64,000 nt of DNA from Bradyrhizobium sp. 21. Its GTDB lineage: Bacteria > Pseudomonadota > Alphaproteobacteria > Rhizobiales > Xanthobacteraceae. Shown one piece after another: positions 18,312-26,980 of this stretch. Within the stretch, counting starts at the first letter, position 1, and every line of letters begins with the position of its first letter. The notes beneath the pieces were generated by a model. That model did not search any database, was not told the DNA's origin, and saw only the letters and a program-made list of their open reading frames with translations. Location of the stretch: the NCBI RefSeq assembly GCF_023073335.1, contig NZ_JADPJG010000002.1, positions 601,881-665,880 of the forward strand. The letters are read 5' to 3'. The position numbers were made by a program, and so were the translations under genes.

Positions 18312-19702
18312 GCGCGCGCTCCGCCCGCAAAAATCTTTCCGGGGTTCATCAGGCCGTTTGGATCGAGCGCGGTCTTGATCGACCGCATCACGTCGACGGC
18401 CTCGCCGAGCTCGTCGGTGAGATAGTCGATCTTGCCAAGCCCGATACCGTGCTCGCCGGTGCAGGTGCCGTCCATAGCAATGGCGCGGGCAACCATGCGG
18501 GCCTGAAGCGCCTTGGCGCCTTCGGTCTCCTCCGGCTTCGCAGGGTCGATCAGGATCAGCATGTGGAAATTGCCATCGCCGACATGGCCGACGATCGGGG
18601 CGATAAAACCTTGCTCGTCCGCGTCGCGGCGGGTCTCGGTCAGGCACTCCGCCAGCCGCGAGATCGGCACGCAGACATCGGTGATCACCGCGCGTGCGCC
18701 CGGCCGCAGGCCCAGGCCCGCATAGAGCGTGTTGTCGCGGGCGTGCCAGAGCCGGCTGCGGTCTTCCGGCGCCTTCGCCCAGGCAAAGCCGTGACCGCCA
18801 TGGTCGGCGGCAACCGCCTGCGCGGCCTCGGCCTGCTCAGCGACTGATGTCTCCGAGCCATGGAATTCGAAGAACAGCGTCGGGGCTTCGCGATAGCCGA
18901 GCTTGGCGTAGGCATTGATGCCGCGCATCATGACGTCGTCGAGCAGCTCGATGCGGGCCACGGGGATCGCGGACTGGATCACCGACATCGCGGTGTTCAC
19001 GGCATCCTGCAGGGTCTCAAAGCTGCAAACCGCGGCCGAGATCGCCTGCGGCACGGGATGCACCTTCAGCGTGATCTCGGTGATGATGCCGAGTGTGCCT
19101 TCCGCGCCCACGAACAGACGCGTCAAATCGTAGCCGGCGGCCGATTTGCGGGCGCGCCTGGCGGTGCGGATGACGCGGCCGTCCGCCAGCACCACCTCGA
19201 GCGCGATGACATTGTCCTTCATGGTGCCGTAGCGGACTGCCATGGTGCCGGACGCGCGCGTCGACGTCATGCCGCCGATCGAAGCGTCGGCGCCGGGATC
19301 GATCGGGAAGAAAAGTCCGGTGCCGCGCAGCTCTGTATTGAGCTGCTTTCGCGTGATGCCGGGTTGCACGACGACGTCCATGTCGCTCTCGTGCACCGTC
19401 AGCACCTTGTTCATGCGCGCGAAATCGAAGCAGACGCCGCCGGCGATGGATGCCGCATTGCCTTCGAGCGAGGTCCCGGCGCCGAACGGCACGATGGGCA
19501 TGTTCGCGCCGGCGCATAGCTTGACGATCTCCGCGACCTCCTGCGTGGTTTCAGGGAAGACGACGATATCGGGCGGCAGGTTGCGATAATGCGATTCGCT
19601 CAGCCCGTGCTGATCGAGCACGCCGCGCGCGACGCTAGCGCGCGGGCCGATCATGCCTATGAGGCGATCGGCCAATATGCTCGCGCTGACCCGCGGTCCC
19701 AT
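18308..19702 (-). CDS. GlcD-like FAD-linked oxidase (D-lactate/glycolate/2-hydroxyacid type)
   Basis: This is a 464-residue flavoprotein. The PCMH FAD-binding half contains IVVFPETTQEVAEIVKLC, PFGAGTSLEGNA and IGGMTSTRASGTMAVRYG, which bind FAD. The C-terminal FAD-oxidase half ends with the family-typical TGEHGIGLGKIDYL region carrying the catalytic His, then LMNPGKIF. It oxidises a D-2-hydroxyacid to the 2-oxoacid and passes electrons to the respiratory chain or a flavoprotein partner. The partner subunits GlcE/GlcF are absent, so it resembles single-chain D-lactate dehydrogenases. It may oxidise an intermediate released in the aromatic pathway (inference). Confidence 0.88.
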   Translation of the reverse strand: MGPRVSASILADRLIGMIGPRASVARGVLDQHGLSESHYRNLPPDIVVFPETTQEVAEIVKLCAGANMPIVPFGAGTSLEGNAASIAGGVCFDFARMNKVLTVHESDMDVVVQPGITRKQLNTELRGTGLFFPIDPGADASIGGMTSTRASGTMAVRYGTMKDNVIALEVVLADGRVIRTARRARKSAAGYDLTRLFVGAEGTLGIITEITLKVHPVPQAISAAVCSFETLQDAVNTAMSVIQSAIPVARIELLDDVMMRGINAYAKLGYREAPTLFFEFHGSETSVAEQAEAAQAVAADHGGHGFAWAKAPEDRSRLWHARDNTLYAGLGLRPGARAVITDVCVPISRLAECLTETRRDADEQGFIAPIVGHVGDGNFHMLILIDPAKPEETEGAKALQARMVARAIAMDGTCTGEHGIGLGKIDYLTDELGEAVDVMRSIKTALDPNGLMNPGKIFAGGARA

Positions 19703-19762
19703 CCTTGCTCCCTGTCTGCCCCGATGACGGACTCTTGTCGGTCCATTGCTTTGTCGTTCGGC

Positions 19763-20647
19763 TTAGGCGGCTCTTGCGCTGCTCGCAACCTGCTTCAGGC
19801 CGAAATCGTAGTTGAGATGAAAATACTCGCTGTCCACCATGCGACCATCCGGCGCACGGCCGGGCGGGCAGCGCACAAATTCGCGGATCAGGCTGTCCTT
19901 CACGCCGAACACCACGTCGCTGTCGAGATATTGGTCGCCCGCGACGAACACATGCGTCACCAGTTGCTCGAAGCCGGGCGCCGAGATCATGAAATGCACA
20001 TGCGCGGGGCGCCAGGGATGGCGGCCCTGCACCTCCAGCATGTCGCCGACCGGGCCGTCATGCGGAATCGGATAGGCGGCCGGCTTGATCGACCAGAAAT
20101 TGAAGCGGCCATTGGCGTCCGTGTGGAAGCGCGCGCGCATCGCAAGATCGCCGATCTTGTCGAGCTGCTGCACGTCGTAATAGCCATCGTCGTCGGAATG
20201 CCAGACGTCCACGACGGCGCCGGCGAGCGGACGTCCGTCGACGGTCGAGACCGAGCCGGTGACCAGCATCGGATCGCCCTCCATCGGGCCGGAGATGTCC
20301 TCACCATTGTTCTTCTCTGGTGACGCCTGCACGAAGAACGGTCCCAGCACCGTGGTCTCGGTCGCCCCTTCCGGCACCGGATGGTTGATGGCGTCGACCA
20401 GCATGGAGACGCCGAGCGTGTCCGACAGCAGGATGAACTCCTGGCGTTTGTCGTCGCACATGTGGCCGGTGCGGGTCAGGAAGTCGATGCCGTAGTCCCA
20501 TTCCTTCTGGGTGGGCCGCACCTCGCGGACGAAGGCGTGAAGGTGGCGCACCAGCGCTTCACTGACCTCTTTGATTCGCGGATCGGTTGCGCCTGCGATC
20601 CGCTCCAGCACCGCGTCGGTGATCGTGTTCTCGTTGAAGTTACGCAT
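19763..20647 (-). CDS. Intradiol ring-cleavage dioxygenase, probable hydroxyquinol 1,2-dioxygenase
   Basis: This 294-residue enzyme has the N-terminal catechol-dioxygenase helical domain and the intradiol core. The Fe(III) ligands are visible as Tyr157 (DGYYD), Tyr192 (AYPIPHDG), His216 and His218 (PAHVHF), with the usual Arg213. The likely reaction opens hydroxyquinol (1,2,4-trihydroxybenzene) to maleylacetate. I prefer hydroxyquinol over catechol because a maleylacetate reductase gene lies in the same operon, and the sequence PSLIDLG-type catechol markers are not obvious. Catechol or chlorocatechol remain possible substrates. Confidence 0.85.
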   Translation of the reverse strand: MRNFNENTITDAVLERIAGATDPRIKEVSEALVRHLHAFVREVRPTQKEWDYGIDFLTRTGHMCDDKRQEFILLSDTLGVSMLVDAINHPVPEGATETTVLGPFFVQASPEKNNGEDISGPMEGDPMLVTGSVSTVDGRPLAGAVVDVWHSDDDGYYDVQQLDKIGDLAMRARFHTDANGRFNFWSIKPAAYPIPHDGPVGDMLEVQGRHPWRPAHVHFMISAPGFEQLVTHVFVAGDQYLDSDVVFGVKDSLIREFVRCPPGRAPDGRMVDSEYFHLNYDFGLKQVASSARAA

Positions 20648-20662
20648 GTGTGTCTCCGCCGA

Positions 20663-21565
20663 TCAGAGTTTCGGTTCGCCAAGCCCGGACAGCCGTTCCA
20701 GGTGCTTGACGGTCGCGATGAAGTCGGTGTCGCCGTCGCCCTGCGCGACCAGCGAGCCATAGGTCTCGCGTACCTGCGCGGCGAGTTGAAGCGGCACGCC
20801 GACGGCGTGACCGGCGCCAAGGATGAGATCGAGATCCTTGGCCATTTGCTTGCAAGAGAAGGTCGACTCGAAGTCGCGGTTGCGCAGCGGCGCCGTCTTG
20901 TATTTCACCATGGGCGAGGCCACTGCGCTGTCGTCGAGAACTTTCAAGATGTCCTGCCAGGCGATCCCGCCCTTGCGCGCCAGCGCCAGGCTTTCCGCCA
21001 TCATCGCCGCCGACACCGCGATCATCAGATTGACAGCGAGTTTTGCGTAGCGCGCTTCCTCGGCGGACCCGAGATAGGTCTGGGCCCGGGTAAAGGTGGC
21101 AAACAGCGGCCTTGCGTTGTCGAAGGCGTCTTTCGGCCCCGAGACGAAGCAGGTCAGCGCGCCGGTGTGGACGATGCTGGCATTGCCGGAGACCGGTGAA
21201 CGAAGATAGGCAATGCCGCGTGCCTGCGCAGCGGCTGCAACTTCAGTGGAGACCTCGACGCTCACAGTGCTGGTCTCGATCAGAACGGCGCCCGCTGCCA
21301 TCGCCGCGATGAGACCGGTGGGGCCGAGCAACGCGCCACGCAAGGCGGCGTCGTCGGGCAGGGACGTGACGATTGCGGTCTTGCCGCTCACGGCCTCGGC
21401 TGGCGAAGTGGCAATCGAGATACCTTGCGCGCGTGCTTCGCTGATCCGTGCCGCGCTCTGATCGAATGCGGTGACCGCGTAGCCGGCCTTGGCGACGAGC
21501 ACCGACATCGGCAGGCCCATTTTGCCGATTCCGATGAAAGCGACATTCTCTAGAGTGTTTGTCAT
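20663..21565 (-). CDS. 3-hydroxyisobutyrate dehydrogenase family NAD(P)-dependent oxidoreductase
   Basis: This is a 300-residue beta-hydroxyacid dehydrogenase. The N-terminal Rossmann motif is GIGKMG (residues 12-17). The substrate motif region SPVSGNASIVHTGALTCFVSG and the catalytic Lys in YAKLAVNLMIAVSAAMMAES follow, both diagnostic of the HIBADH/tartronate semialdehyde reductase family. It reversibly oxidises a small hydroxyacid. Its ATG shares one base with the amidohydrolase stop (TAATGA), showing tight coupling. The true substrate in this operon is unknown. Confidence 0.87.
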   Translation of the reverse strand: MTNTLENVAFIGIGKMGLPMSVLVAKAGYAVTAFDQSAARISEARAQGISIATSPAEAVSGKTAIVTSLPDDAALRGALLGPTGLIAAMAAGAVLIETSTVSVEVSTEVAAAAQARGIAYLRSPVSGNASIVHTGALTCFVSGPKDAFDNARPLFATFTRAQTYLGSAEEARYAKLAVNLMIAVSAAMMAESLALARKGGIAWQDILKVLDDSAVASPMVKYKTAPLRNRDFESTFSCKQMAKDLDLILGAGHAVGVPLQLAAQVRETYGSLVAQGDGDTDFIATVKHLERLSGLGEPKL

Positions 21566-22958
21566 TATTGTTGTCCTTGGGACGCCTGGGCGGCGCGTCC
21601 CTGTCGTTCGATGTCCTGCACCAGCCGCCGGCCGGATTGCGCCAGAAGTTCCTTCTTCGTCTCCAGCCTCTCGACCAGCAGCCGGCCATTCCGCTTCTTC
21701 CAGGCGCCGCCGATCATCACGGCCTCGATATTGGCGAGGCTCGTCTGCATCACGACAGTCGCGACGGGATCGTGCACGGGGACGAGGTTGAGATCGGAGG
21801 CATTGATGATGACGAGGTCGGCAAGCTTGCCGGGTGTCAGCGAGCCGATCTGGTTTTCGCGGCCGAGCATGCGCGCGCCCTCGACGGTGATCCAGCGCAG
21901 CGCCTCGCGGACAGGAATGGTGGTCGTCGGCGGAATGGTGCCGCTGACCTTGCGCGCCTCGGCGTTGTCGAGCGACCGTTGCATCGACAGCGCGACGCGG
22001 GCGGCGGAGAGGAGATCGCCGGCGAGCACGGATTCCAGATCGATGCCGATGGTCGGCCGCACGCCGCGCTTGAGCAGCCGGCCGGTGATCGGAAAGCCGT
22101 GGCCCTGGATCATCTCGTTCTCTGGCGTGACCGAGAAGGACGCGCCGAGGTCGACCATCCGGTCCAGAAGATCGTCCGGCAGATCGTTGCCATGGACGAT
22201 GTTGATGCCGGCGCCGACGAGACCCGCCTCGATCAGCTCCTCCCAGCCGCCAGGTGTCTTTGCGGGACCACCGCCCTGATGCATCGATGCGATCAGCTTG
22301 AGCTCCCGCGCCAAACGGAAATCGTGCATGGCGACGTCGAGCGTCGAATAATGCGGTCCGAGGATCGCGAGCCCGAGCGTGACGAGGCCATCTCGGTCGG
22401 CGAGGGGGCCAGCCAACAGCCGCTCGACCTCGCGGCGCGGATGCGGAATCTCGGAGAAATGCGGCTCGCCCGGTTTCGGCTCAGGCTTTGGCGAGCCATG
22501 GAAGAAGGCGGCGCGGATGCCGCTCTCGATCAGGCCGCGCACGGCGGCGTCGGTGTGATCGGGCGTTGGATTGTTGTGGCACCAGTCCACCAGCGTGGTG
22601 TGCCGCAATTGATCTGGTTCAGCGCGCCGACGAGGGTGGCGATGTAGATGTCGTCCGGCCGGAACACGGTCGCGAGCCCGGCATGCATGCGGCGGAAATA
22701 TTCCAGCAGTGTCCAGTTCGCGGCATAGCCGCGCAAGCCCGTTTGCCAGGTGTGCATATGCGCGTTGATCAGGCCGGGGATGACGATGCGGCCGGCACCG
22801 TCGACGATCTCGGTCTCGGCCGCGCCGCTGCCGAGGTCGATCGACGGGCGCACATCGAGGATGCGGTGGCCCTCGACCAGCACGTCGCCGTTGCTGAGGT
22901 CGCCGATGGCGTCATCCATGCTGATGATGACAGCGGATTTGATCAGCGTGCGCCGCAT
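21565..22958 (-). pseudogene. Amidohydrolase (TRZ/ATZ-type deaminase/chlorohydrolase) with a -1 frameshift
   Basis: Two adjoining frames together make one amidohydrolase of about 464 residues. The first frame (from ATG 22958) has the N-terminal metallo-dependent beta-sandwich, then NAHMHTWQTGLRG with the metal-binding HxH, and runs to LNQINCGT. There the frame breaks near base 22600. The second frame continues with TLVDWCHNN, the metal or catalytic His residues in IASMHQGGG and INIVHGNDL, and the Asp in IGIDLES. The expected bridge is INCGTTTLVDW, so a single base is missing. This is either a true inactivation or a base-call error. The family deaminates or dechlorinates ring compounds or hydrolyses cyclic amidines. 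Confidence 0.8.
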
Positions 22959-22962
22959 CGAA

Positions 22963-24042
22963 TTAGGCCGCCGCTTTGATGGCGGCCGGCGGATCGCCGG
23001 CCCAGGCGCGCGCGATCAGGTCGCGGATGGCATTGCGTTCGAGCGGCCGCGGGTTCCAGTAGGCGTTGGTGACGGCGAGGTCGGCCGCCTTGTCGATGCC
23101 GCTCTCGGGCATGCCGACATCGCGCAGTGCAAGCTTTGCACCCAGCCGCTTTGCGAGATCATAGAGCCCGCGTGATGCGTCGGCAGCACCGATCGCACGC
23201 GAGATGCGCGCCATCGCCTCTGGCACCGCTGGCGCGTTGTAGGCCAGCGCATGCGGCAGCACGATGGTGTGGGTCTCGGCATGCGGCAGATCGAAGGTGC
23301 CGCCAAGCGTGTGGCAGAGCTTGTGATGCAGCGCCATGCCGACGGTGCCGAGGCAGACGCCGCACAGCCAGGCGCCGTAGAGCGCTTCGGTACGGGCCTC
23401 GCGATCGTCGCTTTTGGCGGTGATGGCGGGCAGGGCGCGGGCCAGTGCGCGGATGCCTTCTTCCGCCATCAGCGATGTCACGGGATTGGTGTCGCGCGCG
23501 TAAAGCGCTTCGACCGCATGCGCGATCGCATTGATGCCTGATGTCACGGCCAGGCTCGCCGGCAACGTCAGAGTGAGATCAACATCGTAGATCACGGTCT
23601 CCGGCAGGATGGCCGCGTCGCGCACCGTGGTCTTTAGCCCGTTCTCGGTCTGGCCGACGATCGGCGTCAGCTCCGAGCCGGCATAGGTGGTGGGAATGCA
23701 GAGCTGGTTGATTCCGGTGCGCAAGGCCAGCGCCTTGCCGAGGCCGGTGGTGGAGCCGCCGCCGAGCGAGACGACGCAGTCGGCTTGGCATGCCTTCATC
23801 GCCGCGAGCGCCCGCTCCGTGACCTCGACCGGCGTATGCATGGTCGCGCCCGGAAAGATGCCGGCATAGAGCGGGCCGAGCGCCGTTCCCAGGCTTTTGC
23901 CTTGCGCCTCCTGCTGCGGCGTCGTCAGCACCAGCGCGCGCTTGCCGCCGAGCCGCTCGACTTCGGCCTTGGCTTCGGCCAACGTTCCGCTGCCGAACAC
24001 GACGCGGCAGGGCAGGTTTTCGAAGGTGAAAGTACCGATCAT
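22963..24042 (-). CDS. Maleylacetate reductase (iron-containing alcohol dehydrogenase family)
   Basis: This 359-residue enzyme is close to the usual 350-360 residues. MIGTFTFENLPCRVVFGSGT at the start and SLGGGSTTGLGKALAL, PTTYAGSELTPIVGQTENGLK and HHKLCHTLGGTFDLPHAETH later are hallmarks of maleylacetate reductases. The enzyme reduces maleylacetate to 3-oxoadipate with NADH, the step after hydroxyquinol ring cleavage. The start at 24042 overlaps the Dabb gene stop by four bases. Together with the dioxygenase it defines the lower hydroxyquinol pathway. Confidence 0.92.
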   Translation of the reverse strand: MIGTFTFENLPCRVVFGSGTLAEAKAEVERLGGKRALVLTTPQQEAQGKSLGTALGPLYAGIFPGATMHTPVEVTERALAAMKACQADCVVSLGGGSTTGLGKALALRTGINQLCIPTTYAGSELTPIVGQTENGLKTTVRDAAILPETVIYDVDLTLTLPASLAVTSGINAIAHAVEALYARDTNPVTSLMAEEGIRALARALPAITAKSDDREARTEALYGAWLCGVCLGTVGMALHHKLCHTLGGTFDLPHAETHTIVLPHALAYNAPAVPEAMARISRAIGAADASRGLYDLAKRLGAKLALRDVGMPESGIDKAADLAVTNAYWNPRPLERNAIRDLIARAWAGDPPAAIKAAA

Positions 24043-24362
24043 GCGCCGGTCTCTTTGATGGGATAATCGACCTGGAAGCGCCCGATCCGCAAGTCGCCCA
24101 GCGCCTCGCGCACGCGCAAATGTTCCGGGTGGGTGGCGTAGGCCGCAAGCGCGGCGTGGTCGGTGAATTCGGAGAACAGGACGACGTCGCAGGCGTAATC
24201 GACATCGCTGACATCGAGGCCGACCTCGATATGGGTGAGGCCGTCGATCCGTCCGCGCAGCCCCTCGAACAGGCTTTTGACCTTGACCCGGGCGGCTGAG
24301 CGCTCCGCAGGCGTCTCCCCGCGCAGCCGCCACATCACGATGTGCCTGATCGGGCCCGACAT
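24039..24362 (-). CDS. Dabb family protein (stress-responsive alpha/beta barrel)
   Basis: This 107-residue protein shows the dimeric alpha/beta-barrel (Dabb) pattern: IRHIVMWRL at the N-terminus, a helix with VKSLFEGLRGRIDGL, then HIEVGLDVSDVDYACDVVLFSEF and YATHPEHLRVREAL. Members include polyketide cyclases and stress proteins, and several lie in catabolic operons with unknown roles. The ATG at 24362 follows a GGGGAAA site. It is the first gene of the operon, facing the LysR regulator. Confidence 0.85.
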   Translation of the reverse strand: MSGPIRHIVMWRLRGETPAERSAARVKVKSLFEGLRGRIDGLTHIEVGLDVSDVDYACDVVLFSEFTDHAALAAYATHPEHLRVREALGDLRIGRFQVDYPIKETGA

Positions 24363-24408
24363 TTCCCCGTTTCCTCGCCTGCTGTCTTGCTTGTGTTGGA
24401 GCCATTTT

Positions 24409-24449
24409 GACTTGCGGGATGCGGAAATAAAGGCCAATAATCGCAAGTC
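24409..24449. promoter_or_regulatory. Inverted repeat in the divergent LysR/catabolic operon promoter region
   Basis: GACTTGCG (24409-24416) and its exact complement CGCAAGTC (24442-24449) flank 25 bases that include an AT-rich stretch. The element lies in the 108-base gap between the catabolic operon and the LysR gene, where LysR-type regulators normally bind. The arms are further apart than in a classic T-N11-A box and may be two half-operators of a tetramer (inference). Confidence 0.5.
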
Positions 24450-24470
24450 TCTTTTTCTATTTGCGAAAAA

Positions 24471-25394
24471 ATGGACCGTCTACTCCAACTGGAAGTGTTT
24501 TCCAAGACGGCCGAGCTCGGCAGCCTGTCCAAAGCTGCTGAAGCCCTGCGGATGTCGAATGCTGCCGCCAGCCGCCATCTCAGCGCGCTCGAGGAGCGGC
24601 TTGCGGTCCGGCTGATCGAGCGCAACACCCGCCGGCTGTGGTTGACGGAGGCGGGGCAGGAGCTGCTGGAGCGCTCCAGCCGGGTCTTGAGCGAACTGGC
24701 GGAGGCCGAAGACATCGTCAGCGATCGTGCGCTGTCGCCGCAGGGCACGCTGCGGGTCACGAGCTCGCTGTCCTTTGCGGTGATCTATCTGGCGCCGATG
24801 CTGCCGGCCTTCCGCGCGCGCTATCCGAAGCTCAACATGCAGATCACCACCGCCAACCGGTACTCCGATTTCATCGAGGCCGGCATCGATGTGGCGATCC
24901 GGACGCGCGAGCAGGAGCCGGATTCGAACATCATCGTCCGCCGCATCGGCCAGATGCGGCGTGTGCTCGCGGCCGCACCCTCATATCTTGCAAGCTGCGG
25001 GGAGCCGGAACAGCCCGCCGATCTCGCGCGCCACAACATGCTGGTCTACAATCTCGCCAACGATCCGTTTTCCCTGCGTCTGCGCAAAGGCAATGGCGCG
25101 CAAGCCGTCCGCATCACGCCGACGCTCGACAGCAATGACGGCCAGGTCATCCGCGGAGCGGCGCTCGCAGGGCTCGGCATTCTCATCCAGCCGCTCTACA
25201 TCGTGCAAAGCGACATTGCCGCGGGCCGTCTCGTCCCGGTCCTGATGGATTGGGAGCTGCCGCTGCTGACGATGAACATCGCCTATCAGAACCGCGCCGG
25301 ACTGCCCGCCAAGATCAGGGTTTTTTCCGACTTCCTGGTCAACCACATCCGCGAGCATTCGGAGCCGGGGATATGGATCGACGCGGCGAAGTGA
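24471..25394 (+). CDS. LysR family transcriptional regulator
   Basis: This 307-residue protein has the N-terminal winged HTH (residues 1-60: LQLEVFSKTAELGSLSKAAE, then AASRHLSALEERLAVRLIER) and the LysR substrate-binding domain, which contains the typical GLGILIQPLYIV segment. It is divergent from the hydroxyquinol-type operon across 108 bases and is its most likely activator, responding to a pathway intermediate. The ATG at 24471 is the only sensible start before the HTH. Confidence 0.92.
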   Translation: MDRLLQLEVFSKTAELGSLSKAAEALRMSNAAASRHLSALEERLAVRLIERNTRRLWLTEAGQELLERSSRVLSELAEAEDIVSDRALSPQGTLRVTSSLSFAVIYLAPMLPAFRARYPKLNMQITTANRYSDFIEAGIDVAIRTREQEPDSNIIVRRIGQMRRVLAAAPSYLASCGEPEQPADLARHNMLVYNLANDPFSLRLRKGNGAQAVRITPTLDSNDGQVIRGAALAGLGILIQPLYIVQSDIAAGRLVPVLMDWELPLLTMNIAYQNRAGLPAKIRVFSDFLVNHIREHSEPGIWIDAAK

Positions 25395-25414
25395 GCGAGA
25401 TTTTCGAATCCGCG

Positions 25415-26950
25415 CTAACTGGCGGTAGAGGGACTTGTCCGGGCAGGCAGAGCAACCGACGGAAATTTGCTCCCGAAGGCGCGGGTCTTGGGTTGAACGC
25501 GGGATCCGTCGATCAGCTCGAGCCGACCGCAGCGGTTCAGCGTATGCAACTTCCTGCCGGGCCACGCCGGTCCGGGCCTCAGAGAGTGGCGGACGATCTG
25601 CCTGAACGTCGTCGGCGACAGCTCGACGACTTCGGCAAGGGCCAGCGCTGCGCCATATCCGCCCGCACAATCCTGCACCGGCCGCCACAATTTGTCATTG
25701 ATGGTGACGAAATTCCCCGCCGGTCGCGTGCTCGCGCGGTCGATCAGCACCGGGTTGCTGGCATGCGGCAACCAGGGGCCGCTGAGGTGCTTGGCGTAAT
25801 AGATCGCGAGTGAGTCCGAATAGCCGGCGGTGCCGTCGCGCCAGGCTCCGAACAGATAGTTGAGCCCATTGTGCCGCGTGATCGTCGCATCGGCGAGTTC
25901 AAGTCCTGAAAGCAGCGTCGCGTGCCGCTCCCATTTGTCCGGGAATCGAACGCATTTGTAGAGAGCAACGTCCCCGTTGAGCGAGCTCTCCGGGATCATC
26001 CACAACGCACCATCATCCTCGATCAGGAACGGATAGGACAGGTGCCAGGGCTCCTCCAGCACGGGGACGACGTCTCCGATCGGGCCGGCGTCGTCGAACT
26101 CGATCGCCGAAACGATGCCTTTTCCAACCCGGTGATCGAGATCTTCAAAGAAGACGAATGTTCGCCCCTGCCATGTGATGGGAAAGGGATCGGCGTAGAA
26201 GTGGTTTCCGGGATCGCCGAGGACGTTCCAGCCAGGTCCGGAGAGATCTCCTGTCTGCCAGACGCCCGCGCCATCGTTGAAGCGCCATCCGACATGCCAA
26301 TGCGGGGCGTAGCAGCAGAGGCGGTAGATCTCCTTGGCGATCGATACGGCGAGGCCGCGCGCGACATATTCGGCTGGCTGCCGGACGCTATTGGCTTGGG
26401 CGGGGCGTGCAAGCTCCGGCACGATGCGCGGCCGTCCCGACAGGATTGCGGCCACCATGGTCAGGGTTCGCGCCATGACCGTTTCGAGCGCGCCGCTCAA
26501 GCCGGCTGCCATTTCTCCAGAGGGGTGGCCGCGATCGAGCACCGCGCCGTCGACCTCGTCGACGATCTCGATCACCGGCAGGTCGCCGGCGAGAATGGCG
26601 GCGAGGGCTGCGTTCTCGCCTGCGGCTCCATTGAACAGCGGACGGAGATATTGCCGGGCGGAGCAGCTCGGCTCCCGCGCGGCGCCGGTGAAATCGACGA
26701 TCAATTCCGGCGTGCCGGCGCGAGCCTGCATCCGTTCCGGACTGATCTTCAGCCTGTCGGCGCCGCTGTGTCTGCCTTTGTGCAATACCAGGCGTTCGAG
26801 CTCGAACAGCATGTCGAGACCGGTCGGTCGTGACTCTGCCGTTGCGGTCCATGCGATCTGAACCGGTACATCCCGGCCGTCGATCGACAGCGTCTCACGG
26901 CCCATCCACCGCCGCGCATGCTCAGTTTCACAGCGAAACTCGATGATCAT
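25415..26950 (-). CDS. GINT1-like (glucosamine inositolphosphorylceramide transferase N-terminal) protein
   Basis: This is a 511-residue protein. The first 200 residues resemble the N-terminal part of formyltransferase-like proteins. The second part (about 205-490) has the beta-propeller pattern of the GINT1 N-terminal domain, with HFYADPFPITWQGRTFVFFE, PWHLSYPFLIEDDGALWMIP and LNYLFGAWRDG. The plant relatives glycosylate sphingolipids, but the bacterial copies are usually in polysaccharide clusters and their reaction is not known to me. Here it stands first in a cluster for surface polysaccharide export. A sugar-modifying or glycan-binding role is inference. Confidence 0.7.
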   Translation of the reverse strand: MIIEFRCETEHARRWMGRETLSIDGRDVPVQIAWTATAESRPTGLDMLFELERLVLHKGRHSGADRLKISPERMQARAGTPELIVDFTGAAREPSCSARQYLRPLFNGAAGENAALAAILAGDLPVIEIVDEVDGAVLDRGHPSGEMAAGLSGALETVMARTLTMVAAILSGRPRIVPELARPAQANSVRQPAEYVARGLAVSIAKEIYRLCCYAPHWHVGWRFNDGAGVWQTGDLSGPGWNVLGDPGNHFYADPFPITWQGRTFVFFEDLDHRVGKGIVSAIEFDDAGPIGDVVPVLEEPWHLSYPFLIEDDGALWMIPESSLNGDVALYKCVRFPDKWERHATLLSGLELADATITRHNGLNYLFGAWRDGTAGYSDSLAIYYAKHLSGPWLPHASNPVLIDRASTRPAGNFVTINDKLWRPVQDCAGGYGAALALAEVVELSPTTFRQIVRHSLRPGPAWPGRKLHTLNRCGRLELIDGSRVQPKTRAFGSKFPSVALPARTSPSTAS

Positions 26951-26980
26951 GTCCAGCCAATCCGTTTCAACGCGTCCCGA

